The notes below the pieces were generated by a model. The model saw only the letters and a program-made list of their open reading frames with translations. It was not told where the DNA came from and searched no databases. From NCBI GenBank assembly GCA_028335825.1, contig JAIOKI010000012.1:1-64000 (forward strand): DNA of 64,000 nt. Reading direction: 5' to 3'. The translations under genes were made by a program, and so were the position numbers. Source of the stretch: Nosema muscidifuracis (lineage: Eukaryota > Microsporidia > Nosematidae). This document shows, in pieces, positions 26,170 to 37,341 of the stretch (position 1 is the first letter of the stretch; every line of letters begins with the position of its first letter).

Positions 26170-27330
26170 TTGCCAAGGAGATCTATTAAATTATAGAAAT
26201 GTTTCTCCTTAATTAAGAACTTCTTTTTTTATGATTCTTTTTTTTTTCTATTCTTTGTTATATAATACTTCTTAAAGTATTCCGTATCCTAAACTTTTGA
26301 CAAGACATTCCTTCTCAATTATTCCAGTGGAGTTTTTTCTTCATTTCAGATTTGAGATAAAATGCTTCTAATATAAACAGATCGTTATAATATGTCTAGT
26401 TAAATTCTATTTGTTTACATAAATATCTTTAAAGATTTCTTCATGTTTGATGTTCTAATTATAATCAATCTTTCATTTTATTATATGATATAACTGCTTG
26501 GAAATGACTACACGTTTAGTAATAAATTTATTCAATAATTAATCATTTGTGTAGTTTTCTCATTTGTTGTAACTTTGAATTTCTTGTATTAATGACTTAT
26601 CTTTCTTGATTATAGAACATATCCTGATCTCAATATTGTTTTTTTAGTTTAGTGTTAGATTGTTATTTTCTACAATTTTAATTAATTTTTTGAATTTATG
26701 TCATGTTCCTCATGATTTTCTATATATAATAATATCATCTATATAGACAATACAAGATTTACAAATTTTTATCCCCTTAAAATATTATCCATATAATTCT
26801 GAAAAAATGGTTAATCCTTTTCATTCATATAGTAAATATTTATATCTAAATGATGTTTTTATAAAGATCTTTTTCTAAAAGCATAATATTAAATACCCAT
26901 CTTTCAAGTCTATATTAGTAAATTATTTAGTGCTTTTAATTTAAGAATTATATGTTCTATATCTATCTATATCTACTATTTTGTTATGATCTATCAAGTT
27001 TAATATTAATATCACCCTCATATTAGGATTAATAAAACTCTTATATTTTGATTCTATACTATAATATTTCGATAACAGAAACTTTAATACTTCTTCCATA
27101 TCATCTTTATATTTTTTAAAAATATTGTAATTCTTCTCTACATTTTTATCATTAGACTAGATGAATATTTTATGTTCTTATTTATTGTTCCCTAAGGTAT
27201 AATATAAAACTTTAGAAAATATTCTTTCTTTTTATAATATATATCTTAAATTTCTTTTCAAAGTATTTTCACTCTTTTATAAATTGAAGATAATATGAAC
27301 ATATACATCATGCTAGTATCAAATACTACT
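26170..27330 (-). mobile_element. Ty3/gypsy-like LTR retrotransposon fossil (RT and RNase H)
   Basis: On the minus strand the sequence contains the reverse transcriptase active-site motif CIVYIDDIIIYRKS (about 26730-26770). It is preceded at the expected distance by an IDLKDGY motif (about 26900) and followed by an RNase H-like IEKEC motif (about 26310). Order and spacing match Ty3/gypsy pol. The copy is old and heavily broken, with more than ten interruptions, and no LTRs were recognised around it. Limits are approximate. Confidence 0.7.
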
Positions 27331-27852
27331 TTATTTTTTAGTTTTGTAGATATATCAAATATTCTACATTTAATATTTTATTATACTACCTTTACTTTTA
27401 TATCGAAATTTCTTCTTGATTTCTAATACTTATTTTATAAACATTCTTCTTTACTATATATCGATTATTTGTTAAATCTTGAATTAATTACATCATCAAT
27501 TTTATCTTTATTAATCATTTTGTTGTTATTCATTTCAAGTATATTATTTAGTGTCAGTATATATGTTTACTATGAAATATTCTTTTCTAACTCCACAAAT
27601 AATAATTTTATTGAAACATACCCTGGTATCATATTAATTTGTTATATAAAATTATTTAATTTATCAATAGTAGATCAGTATATCCAATAGAATATTTTTA
27701 GACTAATTTAAGTCTAATTATGTATGAACTGATCCAATGATAATTCTTAAAATATTCCCTTAAAAAGAATTCTACTTTAAGACTATAATTATGCATTTCA
27801 TTGCATAATCATCTCCTTTCTAAGTATAAAAAGAAAAACTTTCTTTATTTCT
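27331..27852. other. Spacer upstream of the homeodomain gene
   Basis: A plus-strand open stretch (about 27427-27690) has no ATG and encodes a hydrophobic AT-driven peptide; it was not accepted as a gene. The last 70 bases hold an inverted ATGCA/TGCAT pair near 27790-27805 that might be part of the promoter. Confidence 0.4.
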
Positions 27853-28119
27853 ATGAGCAAGAAAACTCTAAATTTCATTGACCAAGAAAATGAAATTATA
27901 GAGTCATATTCCTCCTCTAATAGAAAACCCAGATTTAGATATAAATATAGTAAAATGGAGGAGGAATATTTGGAAGAGTTTTTTCGAAATAATCCCTATC
28001 CTAATAAAATGGATAAGATAGGGATCAACATACGAACAAGGATACCTATTAGTAACTTAAAAATATGGTTTCAAAATAGGAGATCCAAAGAAAAACATAA
28101 GAAGAAGAATATTTCTTAA
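27853..28119 (+). CDS. Homeodomain transcription factor, 88 aa
   Basis: Almost the whole protein is one homeodomain. Counting Asn75 as homeodomain position 51 places the domain at residues 25-84. The third helix reads LKIWFQNRRSKEK with the invariant Trp48, Phe49, Asn51 and Arg53 (residues 72, 73, 75, 77), and Tyr25-Pro26 is at 49-50, so the domain has the standard 60-residue length without the TALE insertion. Basic clusters at both ends should give nuclear entry. Microsporidia are known to carry about a dozen such minimal homeodomain genes. Here the gene is intact in a neighbourhood of transposon fossils, which argues for selection. The DNA target cannot be told from sequence. Confidence 0.92.
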   Translation: MSKKTLNFIDQENEIIESYSSSNRKPRFRYKYSKMEEEYLEEFFRNNPYPNKMDKIGINIRTRIPISNLKIWFQNRRSKEKHKKKNIS

Positions 28120-28880
28120 ATCCATAATCTTAAAATAAATAAATATTCATGTAAATATTTTTAGGTTTTTTTCAATATTAAAAATTAAATTCATCATAAA
28201 TATTATTTTGAATATTAGTTAAATTACAAAATGTTGTAATTTAAGATACTTTATTTTTGTAAATAAAGAATATCTAAACTTATTAATTAGGAGTTAGTTT
28301 TTATATCTTTAGGAAAACAATTCTTTTGAGTTTTTAGTTGTATAAAAATAATGCCATATTTCTAATACAATCTTAAATAATTTAAGTTTGAAATTATATT
28401 TATAATGTAACACAATAAAATCTTTTGTATTTTACATAGATTTTCTAAATTTAGTAATATTTTTAGGTTCTTTAATTACACCAAAATATTTACAATCATC
28501 GAATTTTCCTTACTATATTTATAATCATCAAAATTTAATAATTATAACTTTTTTCTTTTTAATATCCTTTTTTATTACTTGCATATATATTTCTCTACTT
28601 TTTTCATTCTTGTTCCATATTGTATAGCTTTCTTTGGAAATGATCATAGATTCATCAAATTGTATTTCTCAATAAAATTTTATGCTAATCATCATTTACT
28701 GAAAGATCTTTACTCAAATCAAATGAGTAATTTACTAAATCTGTATCTAAGAAAAGAATCTTTGCTTCAAAATTATTATTAGATATTACTGCTTAACGTA
28801 ATTGGGGTTTAATGATATAAAATTCCTCTCCATATGAATAATCTCAATCAAAAATAAATTTTCTATATTCATTCCCTTTT
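28120..28880. other. AT-rich 3' flank of the homeodomain gene
   Basis: No gene accepted. An open frame at 28579-28782 begins with TTG and has no coding features beyond a hydrophobic start. Confidence 0.4.
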
Positions 28881-29270
28881 AATCACAATTTCTGTTTTTT
28901 AACAGTCTTCATAATCAAGTCTAACAATATATGAGTCTCAAGGTCATATTTCAATTACTTTATCTATATACAATAATCTACCCCTAGAGTATTTATTACA
29001 TCCACTCAGATTCTTCTTCTTAGTTAGCTCTTTAAACTCTTTTTCCTAATTTCGTCTATTTTTTCCTCCTTACACGTATTTCTGATAATAAATTTTTTTA
29101 AATTTCTAGAAGCTCTTTCAAAAATCTCTCTTCTCCAGCTTTTCTTTTCAACTCTATATAACTCTAACGTATACATAATAATCTCTAGTTCTATAAAAGT
29201 ATCCTGGCCTCTTAGCCATAGTCATCACTTGACAATTTGGTTTTAGTATCGCCCCTATATAAGTACTTAA
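28880..29270 (-). mobile_element. Coding fossil, probably of a mobile element
   Basis: Less AT-rich than its flanks. On the minus strand a stop-free stretch rich in Arg, Lys and Glu contains WRREIFERASRNLKKF. It lies upstream, on the same strand, of the gypsy reverse transcriptase fossil at 26.2-27.3 kb and could be an older part of the same element, but no diagnostic motif proves this. It is broken at both ends. Confidence 0.3.
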
Positions 29271-30437
29271 CATAATTGTGGTTTTATAATATAATAGAAT
29301 TTAACAAATAATATTTTTATAATACTCTGAATGAAATTATATTTAGACAAAAAATAAAAAGTAGAGGCTTAGTTTAATCCAGGGTGTTTAAGATGACTCT
29401 GAAAGCCTAACTATGAAAAATAGTATAGGAAGTTGTGATCACGCTAGGATCTTCAATGAAGAATTAGAACAGAAGATTAAGTTACTCGATTCCAAATAAA
29501 ATTCTATTTATGAGTAAATGAAAAAATAACATCATTTTAACATAACTAAATTATTCTTTATATTGTTAAACAGTATATTTCTACTGAAAAATTGTAAAGA
29601 AGTTTGTACAAGTTTAATGAGTTAAAAAATAATGAATTTTGAATCTTAACTTTTAAAAATATGAACATACTGTGATATAATTAAATCACATCAGAATGAT
29701 TAACTATCAAAATAAATATCTAGAAATAATAAAAAATTTATACCCAGAAAAAAAAACAACTAAATATTGATGATGATTATAGAGATCTTCAAGATTCTTA
29801 AATATCTACTCAATGACCAACTACCCAAAAGAAATGCTTCACAAACTTTTTATAAATATATTAGTTGGAGATTTTCGTTCTCAAAACAGTAATGTACTAC
29901 TAGAGGTGTAAAAATATAATATTCAGCCACTTAAAAATAATTTATTCTTAAACTAGAGTAAAATTTTACTTAAATCTCTAATTTAATTTTTTAACATGCT
30001 CTTGATATTTTTATCTTTCAGTATGACAATATTGAAATTCTATACTTTAATATCTAAATTTAATATTTAGTAAAATTGTTTATATTAATTTATAATGTAA
30101 TATCAATAATAACCCTAAAAATACTGTTTATATAAAATTGAAAGAATTGTACTTTATTAATATAATCACTCAAAGAAAACAATAAGAAAAAGAATATATT
30201 TGTATTTTATTTTCTATAATATATAAATATTTTCTGTAATAACTCAATTAACTACCATCAATACTTTTTTTAGATATGAAAAAATGTTAGATTTAATCCA
30301 ATAATTCATATTGCTCACCATTTAATTTTTGGTTGTAGAGCATAAAAAAATAAATACAAAATATTAGTATATGGCAACAATTACTAAATAATGTATTTTT
30401 ATTTAATAAATAGTTAAAATTAAATTAAATTGTTTAA
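29271..30437. other. Region with small gene-like fragments only
   Basis: A short frame at 29773-29895 follows a CCC motif, but it has no leader and ends after about 40 codons. I regard it as a relic. Nothing else was seen. Confidence 0.35.
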
Positions 30438-32093
30438 TTAGTCTTTTTTTTTATGATCATCTAACAATTTATAAATATCATCATAAATAACTTTAGTCTG
30501 ACTATTGGAATTTTTATAAATAATTAAATTGCATAATTCTGAATCAATATCTTTAAATATTGACAAATAAATATCGCATGAATCTTTAGAGTTTTTTTCT
30601 TTAAGATAAATCTTAGCAAAAAATTTATTTATGCAAAAAATAATGTGATCAAAAGTATTCTCATAATTATTGTTTACACTTTCGATGAATTTAAATAGTA
30701 TCTTTGTATCATCAGAAATATTATTTTTAGTTGATATCTTCTCGTACATCTCACACATTTCAAAATACATTAACAAATCAAAAAAGACACTTAAAATATT
30801 ATCATGGTTATAACTAATTTCATCCATGATAAACTGAGAAAGTTTTTCGTAATATTCAGATTCAGAATTATCATTTTCTTTTCTCAATCTTAAATTAACG
30901 TAATCAAAGTTTATATTATTATCACATTTTTCAACTAAACCTAAGGTGAATAGAATTTCATACATTATCAAATTTCTAGCTTTTTCTTTATTAGATAGAA
31001 TACTTGTTAAAATATTCTTGTATAAATTACTATCTTTTATAAGATAAAAAAATCTTGAAATACTTTCAATATTTTCTACGCTGCTATTTTGACAAGTTTT
31101 GAAAAAATTCAATATTTCTGCAAGAACATTTTTATTGATACACTTATTCTTTTTGAAATAAGAACGCCACTTAAAAAATATTTTATCATTAGATAATCCC
31201 ACTTGTTGATTTTGAAGTCTTTTTTTACTAGAGTTATCTAAAGATTTAAAATGGTTTAAAATATTTTTTCGAAGAGACAAGCTATTTTCATTAAATCCAG
31301 TTTTTTTTCTGCAGTTATCAAATTCTATTGCTCTTGACTTAACTATATTATCTTTCATATCAATATAAATACGGGAAATATTTATTAATGATATGAAAGA
31401 TAATATTTCGTCTAATTCTTCTCCCCTATAATTACAATAATTTTTGATATGATACTCTAGATATTTTTTGTAATTAAATTCATTCATTTCAATATTGTAT
31501 ATATATCTATTTTTATTATCTAGAATTAAACTAAAATTAAATTCAATATGATCACAACACTTTAAATATCTTAAATTAAAACAAGATTTTCTATCATTGT
31601 CTGAGTTTTTTATAGATGAATTATTTTTCACGTCTTCATTGTATACTAAGTATGACTTAGTATCTTCATTATCATTAATATAATGAGAATAATCTGAAAG
31701 ATTTTTCATTAAATTATAGATTATATCTTCATATTTACTAGTTTCCTTATTTTCTACAATATAAAAAAACTTATTTTTATCTCTGAATCCGTATACAATT
31801 TTAGCAATTTCTTTTTTCAATTCATCTTTCAATTCAAATTTTTCATCTAGGTACTTATTGAAGCTTATAGTAATTTCTCTTGTTAAATATAGTAATGTAT
31901 CGTATCTTGTGATAACAATCCGTGATTTACAAATCTTTAGTACATGCATTGGAAGATTACAGTCTTTGCTTATAAATTCAAAATCTTCTGATTCAGCTTT
32001 CTTCAAAATTATTTTAGATAAATCTTCTAGTATTTCTTTTTTCAGTTTAGATGTAGCAATTGATATTAAATGTAGTAAACCAAAAAAATTCAT
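30438..32093 (-). CDS. Family B secreted protein, 551 aa
   Basis: Intact frame from an ATG at 32093 with a CC-containing start context. The N-terminus (MNFFGLLHLISIATS) is a short signal peptide and no membrane segment follows. The protein is Lys-, Asn- and Ser-rich and mainly helical. It aligns at low identity with the 540-aa protein at 46722: an F-x-x-(F/Y)-LDE-x-F block near residues 82-90, an EFN-x-x-KY block near 205-211 (N-x-EFNYKKYLEYHIKNY here), a following ISLINISRIYID segment, and a helical INKNVLAEILNFFK block in the second half. These anchors keep their order. No known domain or catalytic motif is seen. It is probably a member of a subtelomeric exported family. Confidence 0.8.
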   Translation of the reverse strand: MNFFGLLHLISIATSKLKKEILEDLSKIILKKAESEDFEFISKDCNLPMHVLKICKSRIVITRYDTLLYLTREITISFNKYLDEKFELKDELKKEIAKIVYGFRDKNKFFYIVENKETSKYEDIIYNLMKNLSDYSHYINDNEDTKSYLVYNEDVKNNSSIKNSDNDRKSCFNLRYLKCCDHIEFNFSLILDNKNRYIYNIEMNEFNYKKYLEYHIKNYCNYRGEELDEILSFISLINISRIYIDMKDNIVKSRAIEFDNCRKKTGFNENSLSLRKNILNHFKSLDNSSKKRLQNQQVGLSNDKIFFKWRSYFKKNKCINKNVLAEILNFFKTCQNSSVENIESISRFFYLIKDSNLYKNILTSILSNKEKARNLIMYEILFTLGLVEKCDNNINFDYVNLRLRKENDNSESEYYEKLSQFIMDEISYNHDNILSVFFDLLMYFEMCEMYEKISTKNNISDDTKILFKFIESVNNNYENTFDHIIFCINKFFAKIYLKEKNSKDSCDIYLSIFKDIDSELCNLIIYKNSNSQTKVIYDDIYKLLDDHKKKD

Positions 32094-33248
32094 GATGGTG
32101 TAAAAAATTTCAAATTTATATTTTTTTAAATAAATTAATTTTTTTTAATTTAAAATTGATAAATAAAAAATCATAGATATGTTAGAAATAAAGGAATAAA
32201 GAATTCTTATTTTTGTATTTAAATTGAATAATTTTTAATTTAACATTTGTTAAGATATATTTATGAAATATTATATTTTAGTTACAAAAAATAATAAATT
32301 TATGATTTTAAATATAATATTTTATTTTTATGTAATTGTTGTGTAATCTTAATTTAAAAAAAAATTATTTATATTAAAAATATATCAAACATTTATATAT
32401 GTCAGAAAAAGAGATAATAATTTTCTATGTGTAATTATAATGCTTACTATTAAATAAATTAAATTTTATAGATTCAAGATGTATGATTGATAATAATAAA
32501 TTAAAAAATACGTATTTAAATTTTGATTTTATAATTTATAATTTGAGAGTAAAACAATGTAGATACTTTAATAGCATATATAACAATATTGATCGATAAT
32601 TTAAATACTTTATTATTGTTAGAAGAGTAGAATTTCATCTTTTATTTATAGTTGATTATACATAGATAACTTGATTGTTTCTTTGTAATTTACTAAAATT
32701 AAACATATATTTAACATGAAGTGAGTAATTTTAAAAATATAATTTTGTAACTATAATTAATAATTCACATTTCTAAAAATTACCAGCCAAAATTACAAAT
32801 TCAAGACTTTATAGGTATGAATATTGTGCACATAAATGTTACGTTATATCAAGACCAAACAAAGAAAATTAGAATAATTCTTCTACAATTTGAATAAAAT
32901 AAAAATTTTTATTATCATCTTACGAAAAACCAAGTGGTCATAACAAAATTTATATATAATAATATAACATAACAGAATATTTTTTTGTATTTTTTGTAAA
33001 GAAATTCATTTATTATATTTCCTTTTCTCAATGCTCTAAACTTATTATGAGCTACTTGCACATGAATTCTGTTAATGCAGAATTTAATCATTATTCTATA
33101 TAATATAATTACTTAGTCCTAAATGTCATTTGAACTGATTTTCTGAGAATACTTGTTATTATACCAGACTTTATTTTAAACATACCTTTAGATCACTACT
33201 CTACAGGAACCATACATTCTTTGTTAATATTTTCAGTAATATTCCATA
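32094..33248. other. AT-rich spacer, nothing seen
   Basis: About 1.1 kb upstream of the 551-aa gene with no recognisable gene or repeat. Confidence 0.45.
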
Positions 33249-34000
33249 ATGTCAAATAAATTACCCCTTTATTATGAATTTCTATTGAATAAACAAAATA
33301 AAGGAAATGAAATCTTAGACATACATTATTACATCAATAGACAAAGGGGACAATGTACCAATAGAAAAAATTATTGTCAATTCTTCAGTTTATATCGTAA
33401 TGCAAAAGCAACCATTTTTGATGTTGACTTATTAAATCAAGTTTTAAGTATATACACACTACTGATTTCTTAAATTGTAAATGAAGAGCAATACTTGCTA
33501 ATTCATTATTTGTATAAACTACATTATAGGCTTGTTTATGAAACAATGGCAAGAATTGTATTATTTTATACTGTAAAAGTCTCTATATATGGATTGAAAT
33601 CTGATTGTATGCTATTTACAAGTATTTTAGATTCAGATAATTTTGATATTACTAAATTTTACTTACCATATGACAAAAACTTCATCTTATTTGTAAATAA
33701 AAGATGGTCGTTGTTTGTGATAAACTACCTGATATTCAGAAAATCATGAACAAATATTTATATATACATTGAAGTTGGTAAAATACTACAGAAAATTTTA
33801 GAATTATATGACTTTAGAGATGTTAAAAACAATTTATACAAACTATAGATCATGAATTTCTATAAAAGAATATCTGAAATATAAATATATCTATAGATTT
33901 CTATTCTTCAGAATAAATACTATATTGATAAAGAAAGTAACTCAAAAATTAATAATTGATAATCCATATAGTACTAAAAATACTATATCTAGTTTTGTCT
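33249..34000 (+). mobile_element. Decayed element relic, copy 2 (possible virus-like family-B DNA polymerase)
   Basis: A 74-codon ATG frame (33249-33473) is followed by another open stretch (33495-33749). The second contains MARIVLF followed by IYGLKSDCMLF. That pattern resembles the region around motif C (YxDTDS) of family-B DNA polymerases in Polinton-like and viral elements, but the likeness is weak and the key acidic pair is not intact. It is related to the fossil at 24.6-25.3 kb. It is broken, with several interruptions. Limits are approximate and no terminal repeats were found. Confidence 0.3.
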
Positions 34001-35955
34001 CACAGTTTAATATGATGTATAATTAAACTGTTTATTTAGTCGTTAAGAATGTAATCTTGGTCATGAATTGATACCTGTTCTTCAGGATTAGCAATACAAA
34101 GAATGGCTATTTTTTCTATGTAATGTGTTAAGATATATTATTATATGAATATTTTATAGTGTTATAAATACGATGATGACTCGACACGAGATAATTCACC
34201 ATATTTAATGATCAGAAAGCATAAATATAATGACTAGAATCATTTAATTATAGATATTTCATCTATATACAGTAAAACTATGACCAAATTAGAAATTCAT
34301 CATAGTATAAGTATAAATATCTGGTATATTGTTCGGGTACAAAGAATTGACTAAAAGATTTATAATTACTTACTATCTCATGTAACAGAAATAGAAATAA
34401 AGACACTGAACTTTTTATTGAAGATTTAATCTATAATCTTTTATGATAAAATTAAAACTATAAGAAGTAAAACAATAAAGACTTTGGTCTTAGTATTAAA
34501 TTTAATATATTATATAAGAAAATTTTAAAATTTAGAACTATCTTTCATCTAATATCCTCGAACTTATGATGAGAACAGTCGAAACAGGGTATGTCGTCTA
34601 TCTATTTTCTATAAGAATCAAAGATTAAATGCAACAAATAAATGTGATTGAAATGAGAGAGAGAAGATAAAACATACTTATTCAATAAATATAAATAAAT
34701 ATAAAAGTTAAGGTATAGCAGATATTGACTAGTTAAATTGTTATTTATGCACTATATATAAAGATACTTGATTGACATATTATTAAGAAATATAGTGCGA
34801 ATAAAAATTCGATTTTTATTTACAGTAATATTTGTTGTGACATACATGGATTTAACTAAGATAAAAATTTATTGTCAGTTAAGCAATTATTGACTTTTTG
34901 GATAACGATATTAAATCATTAGATTGAAGTCTAGTATTTTCATACCCATATTTAGTAAAAAGTCAAAAAAAATTGTGGTAAAATCAGAGAATAATGATGA
35001 GAGAAGTTCGTAAGTTTTAATTTTATGTCATAAACTAATTGTAGATTATGATTTTTTACTAAGATAAAAAATAGTTCAAATTGTATTCTATTCAACTATG
35101 GATAGACTTCTTTTTATTAGATCTATGAGAAAACTAAGGTAAAATACAAATGATAGTTATAAATTGTACCTGTTTAGAAATATCTTATTCACAAGATTAT
35201 TATTCAATCTAAGGTTTGAAATTCCTAAAGAATGTGATTTTCAAATCTAATTGATTCGATATTCTATCATAAGTAGACCATGAATGTTATCATTTATCAA
35301 AAAAATATTATTTGATATTTCCAGTGAAATATAAATACACTACTACAGTCATATAAATTTTTGAGATTCTTTGGATCATTTTTACTGTATACCTATGATT
35401 ACAAAGATTTATTATTTAAGAAGTCATACAAATTATATTTTTTGTTTGATTGGTTTGATAAAGAGTTTCACAATACTATAAATAAGTTAAAACAATTCAA
35501 CTAATTATAGATGAATTTACCATGGATTGCAAGAAATGATAAGAAAATGTTTCTGTAACGAATAGAATGATTGATGAGCATTTAAAATTTTATAGAGTTA
35601 ATAAATTTTTCAAATTTGTTATTGAAGGTATATATTGAAATTTATGTGAAAAATTTTAAAGATATGTATCAAAGAAAAGAAGTTTGATGAATAATTTATA
35701 TTTTCATATTTCTTTATGATTAATTTAACTGAAGATCTATAACTTAAATAGTTTTCAGAATTGATATATCTCATTTTTATATCGATTTTGCTTCATATGA
35801 TCATTAAGATTTACATACATATTCAATGACCAATTATTATATAATAAAAAGACATTATGTTAGTTAATCTTTTGAGTGATTACAATACTCAATTTTAGGC
35901 AGTATAATAATATATTTGTAAAATATACCACCCAATATAAATTGATGCAAAATAT
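34001..35955. other. 2-kb region of relic-like sequence
   Basis: Short protein-like stretches occur on the plus strand but none exceeds a few dozen codons or shows a motif. It may be the decayed remainder of the element starting at 33249. Confidence 0.3.
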
Positions 35956-36953
35956 TTAATTAAATATTCCAGATGATATTAAGTAGATTATCAAAGATAT
36001 TATAATGATAAATTCACCAGTAAGACCGCATCCTAATTTCATTTTATTCTTCTTATTCTTAACAGAATATAATCCTAATAAGATTATCAATACTATTCCT
36101 GTAACTGAAACTGGTACAACAGTATTTATATCGAAATCCTTAGTTTCAGTAGAAATTTCTTCAATACTATGTAATCTTCTTCCATAATGAACAAGATCAT
36201 GTCTAACAGATAAATCTTCAGGGCTTCTTATCATTAATTCAACATTCAATATTTTGCTAATTTCATTTATATGATTCTCAAAATCTTCGTTCTTACAGCA
36301 TCAGACAAACACTTCAAGTTGTTAAAACATTCGTCACGTAATTCATAAGCACTGCATCTGACAGCATTTATATTAGAAGCATTATCACAAAGCTCTTCTA
36401 ATTTTTTAAAAAAAATATCCTTGGCTTTATCGACATGTTTACCTATGTCATATTTTACCAGTTTTTTGTTTATCGGTCGATAATCGTATTTATCACACCC
36501 TTCAATATACTTATCATCTGTATGAATGTTTTCAAAATCATATAATGTACATATTCTGTAAAACGCTAAATCATCATAAGAATATTTTAAGCAAATTGGA
36601 TCACAATTACATAACTTTCTAGTATAATGCTCCAAACATTTTGGTATTATACTGATTTCTCTTTTTTCAGAATCTTGAACATTTACGTTTTGTGTCATAT
36701 TCTTACACATTTGTACCTTCAAAATTATAACATCAAATTTCCAATAAATAAATTTATCCATATATTCAAAATTAGCTTTTGTACTTGGGTTAAGTAATAT
36801 TTCTGAAGTAGAATTTGTAGCAGCTACCTTGTTAGAAGAATTAAAATTATCAATTTCATGTGCTCCTAATCCTTCAATATTTTGATCTTCCGCTGCATCT
36901 TTATTAATAGCAAGAGAAACTTTGTTAGTATTGTTGGTATTAGGTTTCTTCAT
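35956..36953 (-). pseudogene. Family C twelve-cysteine membrane protein, frameshifted copy
   Basis: The 5' part (36953 to 36267, 228 codons) and the 3' part (36300 to 35956) are in different frames and together match the intact 292-aa paralogue at 44587. All eleven cysteines of the 5' part (residues 83, 106, 115, 117, 121, 135, 153, 189, 200, 209, 215) align one to one with the paralogue, with nearly equal spacing. The twelfth, in a CKN context, appears at about 36300 but in the next frame. The 3' part encodes a membrane segment (VSVTGIVLIILLGLY), a Lys-rich loop and a second hydrophobic tail. One frameshift near 36300 separates the halves. Either this is a recent pseudogene or the assembly has an indel error. 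The 5' end also has an Asn/Ser-rich extension lacking in the paralogue. Confidence 0.7.
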
Positions 36954-36963
36954 TTTAAATTTT

Positions 36964-36966
36964 GGG
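36964..36966 (-). promoter_or_regulatory. CCC start-associated signal of the family C copy
   Basis: The minus strand reads TACCCAAAATTTAAA directly before the ATG at 36953, a CCC signal about ten bases upstream. Confidence 0.45.
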
Positions 36967-37203
36967 TATTATGTATTTATATAGTTTATTTTTAATTAAA
37001 TCTTATGAATTTAATCTAAATATTGTATGAAAGTGATTTTAAAATATTTAAAAAATATTTCATATTGATATTAATTTAAAAAAGTTATAAAATTTTAATT
37101 AAAATTTCATCTTAAAATACTATAAAATACACTATGATTATATAAACTAGATTTTTTATCTAAATTTACTAAAATTTGTTATTTCTTTTCAGAATTACAA
37201 TAG

Positions 37204-37341
37204 ATGAATGGTATTTATCATAGAAAGATCCTACTTGCAGTTCTTTCTTTACATGTGTTCTCATCTGTGATCACAAGACATACTTTTAAGAATGTTCTTG
37301 AGTACTCTGATCTGTATATTTTTGTGGTAAGTAGTTACTAA
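37204..37341 (+). pseudogene. Short secreted-type ORF, probable gene remnant
   Basis: A 45-codon ATG frame begins with a basic residue pair and a hydrophobic stretch (KILLAVLSLHVFSSVI) that looks like a signal peptide, followed by about 20 hydrophilic residues. It stops at TAA inside GTAAGTAGTTACTAAG. That sequence resembles a 5' splice site followed by a branch-point-like TACTAA, so the frame could also be a first exon; no continuing exon was found. The composition is better balanced than the flanks. I take it as the 5' remnant of a lost secreted gene or a very short secreted peptide. Confidence 0.35.

Noticed and set aside
27469-27690. Open frame for a hydrophobic 73-aa protein
   Set aside because: It begins with TTG, has no ATG anywhere, and hydrophobic residues are expected from T-rich DNA.
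28579-28782. Open frame of 67 codons with a leader-like start
   Set aside because: TTG start, no CCC signal, no coding pattern.
36280-36300. A 20-nt intron (GTAAG...GAG) explaining the family C frame change
   Set aside because: It is shorter than introns known in microsporidia, and removing it would delete the conserved CKN block that matches the intact paralogue.
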